From Paenibacillus_E qinlingensis_A (GTDB taxonomy: Bacteria; Bacillota; Bacilli; Paenibacillales; NBRC-103111): a stretch of 64,000 nucleotides of DNA. The stretch's first letter is position 1, and every line of letters begins with the position of its first letter. Of this stretch, positions 32,199-39,493 are shown in pieces. The position numbers and the translations under genes are program-made. Where the stretch lies: contig NZ_JAVDSB010000008.1 of assembly GCF_031455095.1 (NCBI RefSeq), positions 124,001 through 188,000 on the forward strand, given 5' to 3'. Under the pieces are notes generated by a model that searched no databases, was not told the origin of the DNA, and was given only the letters and a program-made list of their open reading frames with translations.

Positions 32199-32660
32199 AT
32201 GTTAGATTTGCACGATCTCGACCCCGTTGATCAAGAAATTATTAAGTTGCTGCATGAGAATAGTCGAATGTCCTATGCGAAAATAGGTGGAATTTTGAAT
32301 CTATCGCGTGTCGCCATTCAAAAGCGCGTTGAAAACCTTATCGACAATGAAATTATCGAGAATTTTACGATACGTTTGAATGCAACAAAGCTAGGGAAGG
32401 TAGTAAGTGCTTTCTTCGAAGTGGAAGTGGAGCCGCGCTACGCGGAAGAAGTTGGAAACACACTCTCGGCTGATCCGAATGTGGTGTCGATCTACCAAAT
32501 GACGGGAACTAGCTCCTTGCATATGCATGCCTTATTGAAGGATGACGCTGCGTTGGAGGAATTCCTCTATAAGAACATCTACAAGTTAAACGGCGTCGTG
32601 CGGGTGAACACACAAATGGTCATTAAACGATTCAAGCAGGGGACTGGTCTGGAGCTATGA
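32199..32660 (+). CDS. Lrp/AsnC-family transcriptional regulator
   Basis: Protein of 153 residues. The N-terminal helix-turn-helix reads LDPVDQEIIKLLHENSRMSYAKIGGILNLSRVAIQKRVENLIDNEII, as in Lrp/AsnC. The RAM ligand-binding domain follows (about 70-145, with YQMTGTSSLHMHALLKDDAALEEFL). The ATG at 32199 has GAGGAG 8 bases upstream; the in-frame GTG at 32190 overlaps it. It is divergent from the catabolic operon, with tandem repeats between them. It probably represses or activates the operon in response to an amino acid-like or heterocyclic ligand. Confidence 0.93.
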   Translation: MLDLHDLDPVDQEIIKLLHENSRMSYAKIGGILNLSRVAIQKRVENLIDNEIIENFTIRLNATKLGKVVSAFFEVEVEPRYAEEVGNTLSADPNVVSIYQMTGTSSLHMHALLKDDAALEEFLYKNIYKLNGVVRVNTQMVIKRFKQGTGLEL

Positions 32661-33177
32661 TTTGGTGGATTGGCAGCAACTGGGTGGGAGAGGTTGTCTG
32701 CCTTCAATTCGGCAGGCGAGGTGACAGCTTGATAGTAATGCTGCTGAATGTGAAAATTGTGGCAGGCTTGGGTGTTAAATAGCATCATTCGGCCCTTTTA
32801 GAGCTCTCCGTCGCCGCAAAATTCTCAAACCTTTCAACCCTCTCAAACTACTCACCCCATCAAACTCAATTAACTGGAAAAACTCCAGCTATTTCGTCAA
32901 TTTAAGGTGAAATTTATAGATTAGATGGAAAAAGTACATTTAATTCTCTCGATTCTGTGGATTTCGACGATTTCGGCTGAAACAGCTGTACTTTTACAGT
33001 TATTTCAAATAAAACGAAGATTAACAAGATAATAGCTACATATTTTCCATCTATTCCTTTAGCTGACCGCTTAGGCTTGGGTTGAAGACGCGGATTTTGG
33101 TTTGAGCTTGGGGGCGGGGGCGGGCACTATTGGAGACGGCCTTGCGGTGGCACTTTACACAAGCTCTTCCTCTACAT
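32661..33177. other. Gap without a recognisable gene
   Basis: About 520 bases between the lrp-like gene and the yhaM terminator. A CTGCC/GGCAG hairpin near 32698-32715 has no T-run. No open frame here has a credible ribosome site or family features. Confidence 0.5.
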
Positions 33178-33222
33178 ACAAAAAGCTGCTTCCAAGTAGA
33201 TCTCTCCACTTGGAAACAGCTT
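33178..33222 (-). terminator. Terminator of yhaM
   Basis: 15-bp stem with one mismatch, AAGCTG-C-TTCCAAGT against ACTTGGAA-A-CAGCTT (33183-33197 with 33208-33222), followed on the minus strand by TTTTTG. Confidence 0.85.
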
Positions 33223-33228
33223 CCCATG

Positions 33229-34185
33229 TTACAGCTTCAAGCGATACATCGCTTTGTTCTCCAACCCGCGAATCATCGGCGTCCATTGATCGGACTCCGG
33301 TGTAAGTAGCAACGTGTCCTCAACCATTTGCAGCTTCGCATCCATCGAGTCGATATAATGAAGCGCGACAGCTTCCGGAAGCTGTGGCAGAACAGGACTT
33401 CCCCACTCTGGTAAGTTATGGTGGGACAATACAATATGCTGCAATCCAATGACGATGTCCGATTGAAGATCAACCCCATGGTGCAAAGCAGCCTCTGTAA
33501 TCCAATTGGAGGCCATAGAGATATGCCCCAATAGCTTACCTTGCACGCTATAGTCAGAGACAATGCCGAGCTGCGAGATCATTTCCTCTGGCTTCGCGAT
33601 ATCATGGAGAATGATGCCCGCTTTGATCAGGTCAGCATTAAGAAATGGACGCTGTTTGCAAATAAATTCACCGAGCTCGAGCATCCGCACGATATGATAA
33701 GCAAGTCCTGCGAAATACGCATGGTGATGCGTTTTGGCCGCTGGATAATGATCCAGTTTATCTTGTACCTTCGCGACACAGAACGAGACGATGGACTGAA
33801 TCGTTGGGTTCGTTATACTCGCTAATACATGATTAATCGTATGAATGAGGTCGGTTGGACTGATCGGCGCAGAGCGGATAAAATCAGTGATTTGCACGCC
33901 ATCTTCCGGCAGTGCTTTGCGAATCTTGCCAACCTTCACTTGCAAACGTTCGCGGTACAATTGAACAAGTCCCTGCACCTTCACTAACGTCATCGGAAAG
34001 AATGTCTCTTTGTCCGCAGCGCTGACGTCCCACATCTTGGCGGACACCTGTCCACTCGCATCGCAGAGTACAATATCCATGAAATCTTTGGCAGGTGTTG
34101 TATTCGTTTGTTTAATTTCCAATTCTTTAATTAAGTAAAAGCCCGTAAATTCATCTGGTGCCTGAAAATGTTTAATTAATGTCAT
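33229..34185 (-). CDS. yhaM: 3'-5' exoribonuclease YhaM
   Basis: Protein of 318 residues, matching the usual length of YhaM (about 314). An OB-fold domain occupies about 10-90 (GFYLIKELEIKQTNTTPAKDF, KVQGLVQLYRERLQVKV). An HD domain follows from about 140: HHHAYFAGLAYHIVRML, AGIILHDIAKPEE, GHISMA and HIVLSHH are the metal ligands. It degrades RNA and single-stranded DNA in the cytoplasm and takes part in mRNA turnover. The ATG at 34185 has GGAGG 7 bases upstream; a longer frame to 34236 has none. It is monocistronic with a terminator. Confidence 0.95.
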   Translation of the reverse strand: MTLIKHFQAPDEFTGFYLIKELEIKQTNTTPAKDFMDIVLCDASGQVSAKMWDVSAADKETFFPMTLVKVQGLVQLYRERLQVKVGKIRKALPEDGVQITDFIRSAPISPTDLIHTINHVLASITNPTIQSIVSFCVAKVQDKLDHYPAAKTHHHAYFAGLAYHIVRMLELGEFICKQRPFLNADLIKAGIILHDIAKPEEMISQLGIVSDYSVQGKLLGHISMASNWITEAALHHGVDLQSDIVIGLQHIVLSHHNLPEWGSPVLPQLPEAVALHYIDSMDAKLQMVEDTLLLTPESDQWTPMIRGLENKAMYRLKL

Positions 34186-34298
34186 GTATGTGCCTCCAAT
34201 AATCAATAGGAACATTATACTACGAAATAGGCCCAATTGATTAGTGTCACGCTTAGAAATTTATACCGCATCCTTCTTGCCAGCACATGACTCCGAAA

Positions 34299-34907
34299 TC
34301 ACATGACATACTCCCTAAAAACTTCATTCAAATACACATACTTACTCTCTGGATATTTGAAACCGAGAAAGAAGCCAGAGAAATCAATGTCAACCGAGAC
34401 TAACCTCCGACTTGTTACAGTGCTCCGTACCAAGCGATTCAACAATACCTTATTCTGCGTATTAATCGCCTTCACGATAAGCGCCGCGTAATAGGGGTTA
34501 CAACTAATCTCCTTATACAGCGGAATAACGGCCTTCGCGATGGCACGATTTATCGTGGAGCTGAATGTGAATTGCACTTGCCCTGGGCGAATCGTGGTGC
34601 CATTGGTGATCTCTAGCAGCGGCTTCGGCAACGGAAAATCAACGAACCACCCTACACCATTAGATCCAAGGGCCGATAGTGGTTCTGCGCCGATGACCGA
34701 ACGCAGCAGCTTATTCATCCGGGCAATATCTGTTTTCCGCACAGCTGTTGCCCACTGTATGGAAAAAGTAAGGCTGCTAGCAAGCTTACGATAAAATGGC
34801 AGCATGATTGTAGCAACCTTGCGTATGGCATACACCCGTTGTTGGATAGGTCTTGTTGCAGACATGCTAGCTTTCGATGTCAACTTCCATTTTCGATTAA
34901 TTCTCAT
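34299..34907 (-). CDS. Protein of unknown function
   Basis: Protein of 202 residues with a basic N-terminus (MRINRKWKLTSKASMSATR) and no clear membrane segment or motif. A central part rich in Gly and Pro (GSNGVGWFVDFPLPKPLLEI) is followed by a helical region and a beta-rich end (LVSVDIDFSGFFLGFKYPESKYVYLNEVF). I do not recognise the family. GGGAG lies 11 bases before the ATG. It lies alone between yhaM and the FAD oxidoreductase. It could be a sporulation-associated protein of this lineage, but nothing in the sequence proves it. Confidence 0.6.
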   Translation of the reverse strand: MRINRKWKLTSKASMSATRPIQQRVYAIRKVATIMLPFYRKLASSLTFSIQWATAVRKTDIARMNKLLRSVIGAEPLSALGSNGVGWFVDFPLPKPLLEITNGTTIRPGQVQFTFSSTINRAIAKAVIPLYKEISCNPYYAALIVKAINTQNKVLLNRLVRSTVTSRRLVSVDIDFSGFFLGFKYPESKYVYLNEVFREYVM

Positions 34908-35003
34908 CCATGTTCACACTCCCAAACTCCATATAGAGTAGACTATTGCTAATGTCGGGAGATGGTGCGGGCTTGGTAAGCCAACGTTGCAAGTTGAAAA
35001 CCC

Positions 35004-35043
35004 AAAAAATCTGCCTTCCTCCTAGGGAGAATCGACAGATTTT
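35004..35043 (-). terminator. Terminator of the FAD oxidoreductase gene
   Basis: AAAATCTG/CAGATTTT stem (35006-35013 with 35036-35043) with an inner partial stem, followed on the minus strand by TTTTTT. It lies 14 bases after the stop. Confidence 0.8.
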
Positions 35044-35056
35044 CGTTGTAGTGCCA

Positions 35057-36922
35057 TTAAAGACGTCTTACTAGAACTTCGTCTCCTGCTGTATTCCACT
35101 CCCAGGAGTAGCCTAGCACTTCCGCGAGTTTCGCCCAACTTACAAGTACAAAATTGTTCAGTATCTGAACGTCTGCCGACTCAATCGTTCCTGATTTCCC
35201 CTTGAACGTGTAAAGGATTCGTTTGTTTTCTTCATCATAAGTAGCATCGCCAAGGCCTATCTTCTCGAATGTCTGACTTAACGGCACCCAGGGGATACCA
35301 TTAATGACAATAGGCTTAATGCCATTGTATGTGATGGCCTGACCTTCCACGCTAACCCGAATGAATGGCAGATGATGGGCAATCCTATTGCCTTTCAGCA
35401 GCGTAATCCTTCCACTATTCAATTCCGCTTTCTCTCCCTCAGAGAGATGAGCGATTTTATTCTTGGCTGTTATGCGATCATCTAGCTTGATCTGATATTT
35501 GTGTTCCATCCGTTCATGAAGTCGCTTAATTTCCTCTGATGATGTCGACTTCAAACTTCTTCCATTCATTTGCCCCATGAGCACACCGATTGTTTCCCCA
35601 GCCATTGCTCCGTTCGGTTGAATCCTTGCACTTCCATAGGCCACCGCTGTTGCCCCAACCAGCTTCCCCGTAGTTACAACGTTATCGTAGTCATGCAGCA
35701 AGTAGCTTCGCAAAGGAATCCCATATTTATCTGGACGACCGATAGCTAATCCTTCCCGATTGGAGCGCGAACCTTGAATGTCCATAAAATAGCCGCCAAT
35801 GCTTACGTTATCCCAGAACATGCGGCCACTCATTAAGTCTGAGGCTTGCAGGACATATTCGGTTGGGTAGTGATTAAACTCTCGGATGTACAGTTCGTTA
35901 GGTTCTCCACCTATTTCCAACTGCTCGAAGCCCACCATGTGATTACGAAGATGATCGCGTATGAAGGGCATTTCTGCTTTCGCCAACGCCATACCTCGTT
36001 GAATCGTTTCTTTCTGGCTCGGATCGATACCATATACCTGCAACGCGTTAATAATAATTTCTCCGTTACCTTGATTCAGGATGTTCAATCCTCGAAGGTT
36101 CAGATCCTGCTTGTTACGCAGTTCATACGCCGATACAACTGGCGGGAACCCATAGGCGATGTGTGAATTCACATAACTTTCAGGTCCGTATTTGTGTGCT
36201 CTCTCTACTTTATTCATTTTCCAATAATGCGTTTGAAACTTGTCCCAGTCGACCCCTTTGAATTTCATCATATACGTGCCGCTCATATATTCGCGTTCCT
36301 TACTCCCATATAGCGCTTCCAACCCTGGGAGAGGCTCCACATTAAGCTTGCGAATGAAGGCAGCATCATCCGAATTATCTACGAAATAGGAAGGCTTTAC
36401 TATTCGCCTTTTTCCATTACCGTCAAGATAAGTTAGCGAATCTACTTTGTTCCCTGACATGCTCACGTCTTCAAGAACAACATTTTTCTCTAGTGGAATT
36501 CCTTCAATTATCCTATGAAAATAATGAGCAAAATCTGTTTTAGTACGAACGCTTCCTTTCGTGTACTGCTGAAATAACTCCTTCATACCGCCTTGCATGA
36601 GCTGGTCACCATCATCATCATAGGTACCATCGAGATAGAGCATTTCCCCCTGGATAAGCTGTCCACCCAATCTGCCCTTCGTTTCAAGGATTAATACGCC
36701 TAGGCCTTCCTGTTTAGCCCTTTGTGCGAGATACATCCCTTCAAGCTCGGTTCCCATCACAACGACATCAGGCCGAAAAGACGTTTGTGTATGCAGCGTG
36801 AAGCCGCCGTCACTATCTCGGTGCAATCCGAAATAGCCTAACACTCCGCCAACAGCCGCGACGATGATGAGAATGCTACAGATTACTGTCGATTTCATAT
36901 TACTCATGAACCAATTTTTCAA
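35057..36922 (-). CDS. Membrane-anchored FAD-dependent oxidoreductase with stalk domain
   Basis: Protein of 621 residues. A membrane segment at about 12-32 anchors it, with the rest outside the cell. An FAD_oxidored-type flavoprotein domain follows: the N-terminal dinucleotide fold reads VVMGTELEGMYLAQRAKQEGLGVLILE, and the FAD-binding end AVAYGSARIQPNGAMAGETIGVLMG. The last ~120 residues form a copper amine oxidase N-terminal-like domain (GIKPIVINGIPWVPLSQTFEKIGLGDATYD, VLVSWAKLAEVLGYSWEWN), common as a surface module in Paenibacillus. The combination of a flavin enzyme and this module is unusual. The start is a TTG. The substrate is unknown; the gene stands alone with a terminator. Confidence 0.85.
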   Translation of the reverse strand: MKNWFMSNMKSTVICSILIIVAAVGGVLGYFGLHRDSDGGFTLHTQTSFRPDVVVMGTELEGMYLAQRAKQEGLGVLILETKGRLGGQLIQGEMLYLDGTYDDDGDQLMQGGMKELFQQYTKGSVRTKTDFAHYFHRIIEGIPLEKNVVLEDVSMSGNKVDSLTYLDGNGKRRIVKPSYFVDNSDDAAFIRKLNVEPLPGLEALYGSKEREYMSGTYMMKFKGVDWDKFQTHYWKMNKVERAHKYGPESYVNSHIAYGFPPVVSAYELRNKQDLNLRGLNILNQGNGEIIINALQVYGIDPSQKETIQRGMALAKAEMPFIRDHLRNHMVGFEQLEIGGEPNELYIREFNHYPTEYVLQASDLMSGRMFWDNVSIGGYFMDIQGSRSNREGLAIGRPDKYGIPLRSYLLHDYDNVVTTGKLVGATAVAYGSARIQPNGAMAGETIGVLMGQMNGRSLKSTSSEEIKRLHERMEHKYQIKLDDRITAKNKIAHLSEGEKAELNSGRITLLKGNRIAHHLPFIRVSVEGQAITYNGIKPIVINGIPWVPLSQTFEKIGLGDATYDEENKRILYTFKGKSGTIESADVQILNNFVLVSWAKLAEVLGYSWEWNTAGDEVLVRRL

Positions 36923-37031
36923 TATTCATCACCCTGCTGCATCGAATTAGTGCTTCCCTTATTGTATGCATAAAGTGGAAAAAAACCAACAAAAAAGTCA
37001 ACAGATACGATTAAGCAATAGGAGTTATGTA

Positions 37032-37070
37032 AAAAAAGAGCTAACCGATTTCACGATGGAAATCAATTAA
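37032..37070 (-). terminator. Terminator of the FhuF-like gene
   Basis: GATTTC/GAAATC core stem with outer G-T pairs (37041-37052 with 37059-37070), followed on the minus strand by GAGC and a run of T (reading 37040 down to 37031). It lies 62 bases after the stop. Confidence 0.7.
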
Positions 37071-37131
37071 CCCAGCCATAGCCGCCGGAAATGAGAAACA
37101 GACTTCTTTGAACCCCACTGGCACATCATGG

Positions 37132-37965
37132 CTATTTCGCAACACTTTTAGCAGCTGCCGCTTCGGCGAACTGAACTCGCAATTGTTCTTTGCGCTCTTC
37201 GCGCTCTTGTGGTTTCATACGGGGACATGTGTAACAATATTGCCCGCCTTCCGTTCGGTAAAACATGCAACAGGCCGTTTTCATCTTAATCGGTGTGTCT
37301 GGCTCACCGGGATTACCAGGGTAATCCAGATTCACAACTTTGACAAACAAAGGATTGCGGAGGCGGCCGAATACCTCACCCTTCAACTCTTTTGTAACGA
37401 AAAGATGGTCCTCTTCATAACGAGCCTGCCATTCTTCAGAGGTGCTCGCTGCTTTCCATTGTCCAAAAATAATGCGAAGTCGTCCCGGTACAATTTTCCA
37501 AAGGTGCATAATGTCCATATCTGCAGCTGCGGCAATCGCTTCCACAAGCGGCCGGATCGTCTCCGCATACCAACGGGATAAGTGCTCTTCACGCCATTCG
37601 TTTCGAAGTCCGCACAGCGGACCGCTCAGTTTTCTTATTTCTTGAAGCACAACACGGAATTCAATAAACCCCTTCTCACTTCGATACATTTGCAGCGACC
37701 AAAGCTCAGGAGACAGATCAACTAATTCATCATGTGTAACCATATACTGCATCGCTGCATTTAGGCTTCCGAGACGGCTGATTAAGTAGGCTCCAGCAGC
37801 TGCGGGTTCGAGTGCTTTCATCAGAGGTGAGTAAAGATACAATAGCTCCTCCATCCCTCTCTTCGTCAATAGAACTGTTCCTTCCATTGTGAAAATCGGG
37901 TCAGGGTGGGAATCCATTGTAACTCCGTAATTTTCTGCTATATATACCTGAACTGATATGCTCAT
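37132..37965 (-). CDS. FhuF-like ferric siderophore reductase
   Basis: Protein of 277 residues. The C-terminal motif CCMFYRTEGGQYCYTCPR gives the CC-x10-C-x2-C pattern that binds a [2Fe-2S] cluster in FhuF and related ferric-siderophore reductases. The N-terminal ~200 residues are helical without other motifs, as in the family. It would release iron from imported siderophores in the cytoplasm by reduction. A near-perfect Fur box overlapping its promoter supports a role in iron starvation. No siderophore importer is adjacent. Confidence 0.9.
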   Translation of the reverse strand: MSISVQVYIAENYGVTMDSHPDPIFTMEGTVLLTKRGMEELLYLYSPLMKALEPAAAGAYLISRLGSLNAAMQYMVTHDELVDLSPELWSLQMYRSEKGFIEFRVVLQEIRKLSGPLCGLRNEWREEHLSRWYAETIRPLVEAIAAAADMDIMHLWKIVPGRLRIIFGQWKAASTSEEWQARYEEDHLFVTKELKGEVFGRLRNPLFVKVVNLDYPGNPGEPDTPIKMKTACCMFYRTEGGQYCYTCPRMKPQEREERKEQLRVQFAEAAAAKSVAK

Positions 37966-38016
37966 GTTCCTCTCTCCTTGTCGTTGCTTAGTTCACCCCA
38001 TTAGAATTCTCACTTG

Positions 38017-38049
38017 ATTATACCACCATTGATAATGACAATCATTATT
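38017..38049 (-). promoter_or_regulatory. Fur box and extended -10 promoter
   Basis: GATAATGACAATCATTATT (38031-38049) differs from the classical 19-bp Fur box at two positions. Just downstream on the minus strand lies TGGTATAAT (-10 hexamer 38022-38017), an extended -10. Fur with iron should block polymerase access to the FhuF-like gene. Confidence 0.85.
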
Positions 38050-38080
38050 AATGGCAAGAAAAATTAATTTCATGACAACG

Positions 38081-38131
38081 AAAAAAAGCCTGCTCGTTCT
38101 CCGACTGAATGAGATCGATTAGACAGGCTTT
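38081..38131 (-). terminator. Terminator downstream of the SMC-like operon
   Basis: AAAGCCTG/CAGGCTTT stem (38085-38092 with 38124-38131) with a long loop, followed on the minus strand by TTTTTTT. It lies about 120 bases after the last gene of the operon. Confidence 0.75.
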
Positions 38132-38251
38132 CTCTATGTATTTCAACGTTGCTAATTCATACCAACGACTATCTCCCGCCAGTGAATTGACCCATCATCC
38201 CTTCTTTAGCTTCGTCTAAAGCGGTAAGTTCACTTGTCAAGTACACTTGAA

Positions 38252-39493
38252 TTAACTGTATTGTTTGGGCGACTTTCCTTTCCCATCCAACAATTGAGGG
38301 TTACTTCCCTTCGAATTCATATCCGACACACTTTCTACATTAATCTGGAAGTGCCATTCAAGTCCATAATCGAATATATACAGGAATGTTTGACCAATCC
38401 TTAAATTTAACTCGCCAAGTTCCGCCTCATCCGCCCCTGGCTCTTCTCCGTCATCAGGTGAATAGAAGGCAAATCTAGACCAACTCTGACCATCCATAAA
38501 AAATGCATATAAATGATCATCTTCAAAATCAAATGCACTTTGAATCGCGATATGCAGTTGATGCAAGGTATGATGGGATGAAATCCGAATGGTACGCCAG
38601 CACTTAGTGTGCAAGGTGATTCTAAGATCATACGTCCCATCTAAGAATATCCCCGTTAGTCTAGGCAAGGAACTTACCAGCTCTCCGCTTGGAAATAATG
38701 GTTTAAGTGTTTCTATAAAAGACTCATCCGAATCTCCACGCCAATCTCCTGAGTCACGTCTTAATTGTAAATTCCAATCGCACAAATCTCTTGTTTCTAT
38801 TAGAACAGGACCTAGTTGGTAAAGTAATTGAGACGGCGTAATCGTTTTAGCTATATAATAATATTTTGCATGAAATATAACTGAACGTTCCTCGTCTTTG
38901 GTCAACTCCCAGAATCCGAAATAGGTAAAATAATGCATAAAATAGTTCCATCTATAAAAGAATGATGCGAGATTCTCATTATCAGAGTTATCATTTACAG
39001 CTACTACAGTTCCTAATGGGTATTTCAGTATTTGTTCAATTACAATAGATACACCATAACCAGGGCTATAGCGTTCTCCATACTGCAGATCATCCCAATC
39101 TACATCGACCCAAAAGGTTTCTAGTAAGCAAGTATACTGTTCGGTCTCATTCATTTGAAGAAACAAGGCGAGGCGTTCTGTTCCCTCAAGTGTTGCTTTC
39201 CCACTCTTCGACTGAATTTTGTTATAAAATCCTGCTGCAATACAAATATGATAATACAAATGCAAGAGAGGATATGCGTCCTGATCGGATGTCTTCGTAC
39301 GACCCACTTCAGGTACAGACATTCGAGCATTCAGTTCCATTAAGTTATTTCTTGAAAGCCATTGCTTAGACTTCGTTAGTCCAACCTCTTGGGATGTAAG
39401 ATAATCCGTAAAAGTTAGGAAGTCTTTGATAAGTTGTTCAGGTACTTTTACAAACTTTGCAAGATGTTCCCTATCTATTTCGTGTCTCCTCAT
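38252..39493 (-). CDS. pRiA4b ORF-3-like protein coupled to the SMC gene
   Basis: Protein of 413 residues. The last ~115 residues carry a plasmid pRiA4b ORF-3-like fold: RITLHTKCWRTIRISSHHTLHQLHIAIQSAF, DHLYAFFMDGQSW, and IGQTFLYIFDYGLEWHFQI. The N-terminal ~290 residues are mostly helical and aromatic-rich; I do not recognise them. Its ATG overlaps the stop of the SMC-like gene by 4 bases (ATGA), so it is translated together with the complex. In Wadjet operons this position is held by JetD, a Toprim-type nuclease; no such motif is seen here. It may be a replacement effector or an accessory subunit. The function of the domain family is unclear. Confidence 0.8.
   Translation of the reverse strand: MRRHEIDREHLAKFVKVPEQLIKDFLTFTDYLTSQEVGLTKSKQWLSRNNLMELNARMSVPEVGRTKTSDQDAYPLLHLYYHICIAAGFYNKIQSKSGKATLEGTERLALFLQMNETEQYTCLLETFWVDVDWDDLQYGERYSPGYGVSIVIEQILKYPLGTVVAVNDNSDNENLASFFYRWNYFMHYFTYFGFWELTKDEERSVIFHAKYYYIAKTITPSQLLYQLGPVLIETRDLCDWNLQLRRDSGDWRGDSDESFIETLKPLFPSGELVSSLPRLTGIFLDGTYDLRITLHTKCWRTIRISSHHTLHQLHIAIQSAFDFEDDHLYAFFMDGQSWSRFAFYSPDDGEEPGADEAELGELNLRIGQTFLYIFDYGLEWHFQINVESVSDMNSKGSNPQLLDGKGKSPKQYS

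Noticed and set aside
32698..32715. Terminator after the lrp-like gene
   Set aside because: The CTGCC/GGCAG hairpin is not followed by a T-run.
33102..33305. Small plus-strand frame before yhaM
   Set aside because: It has low complexity, no ribosome site, runs through the yhaM terminator and overlaps the end of yhaM.
38173..38296. Reading frame of about 45 codons on the minus strand after the SMC-like operon, ending LDEAKEGMMGQFTGGR
   Set aside because: The tail looks protein-like but begins after a stop inside the preceding gene, has no start with a ribosome site and cannot be assigned. It could be the remnant of another gene, but the evidence is too thin.
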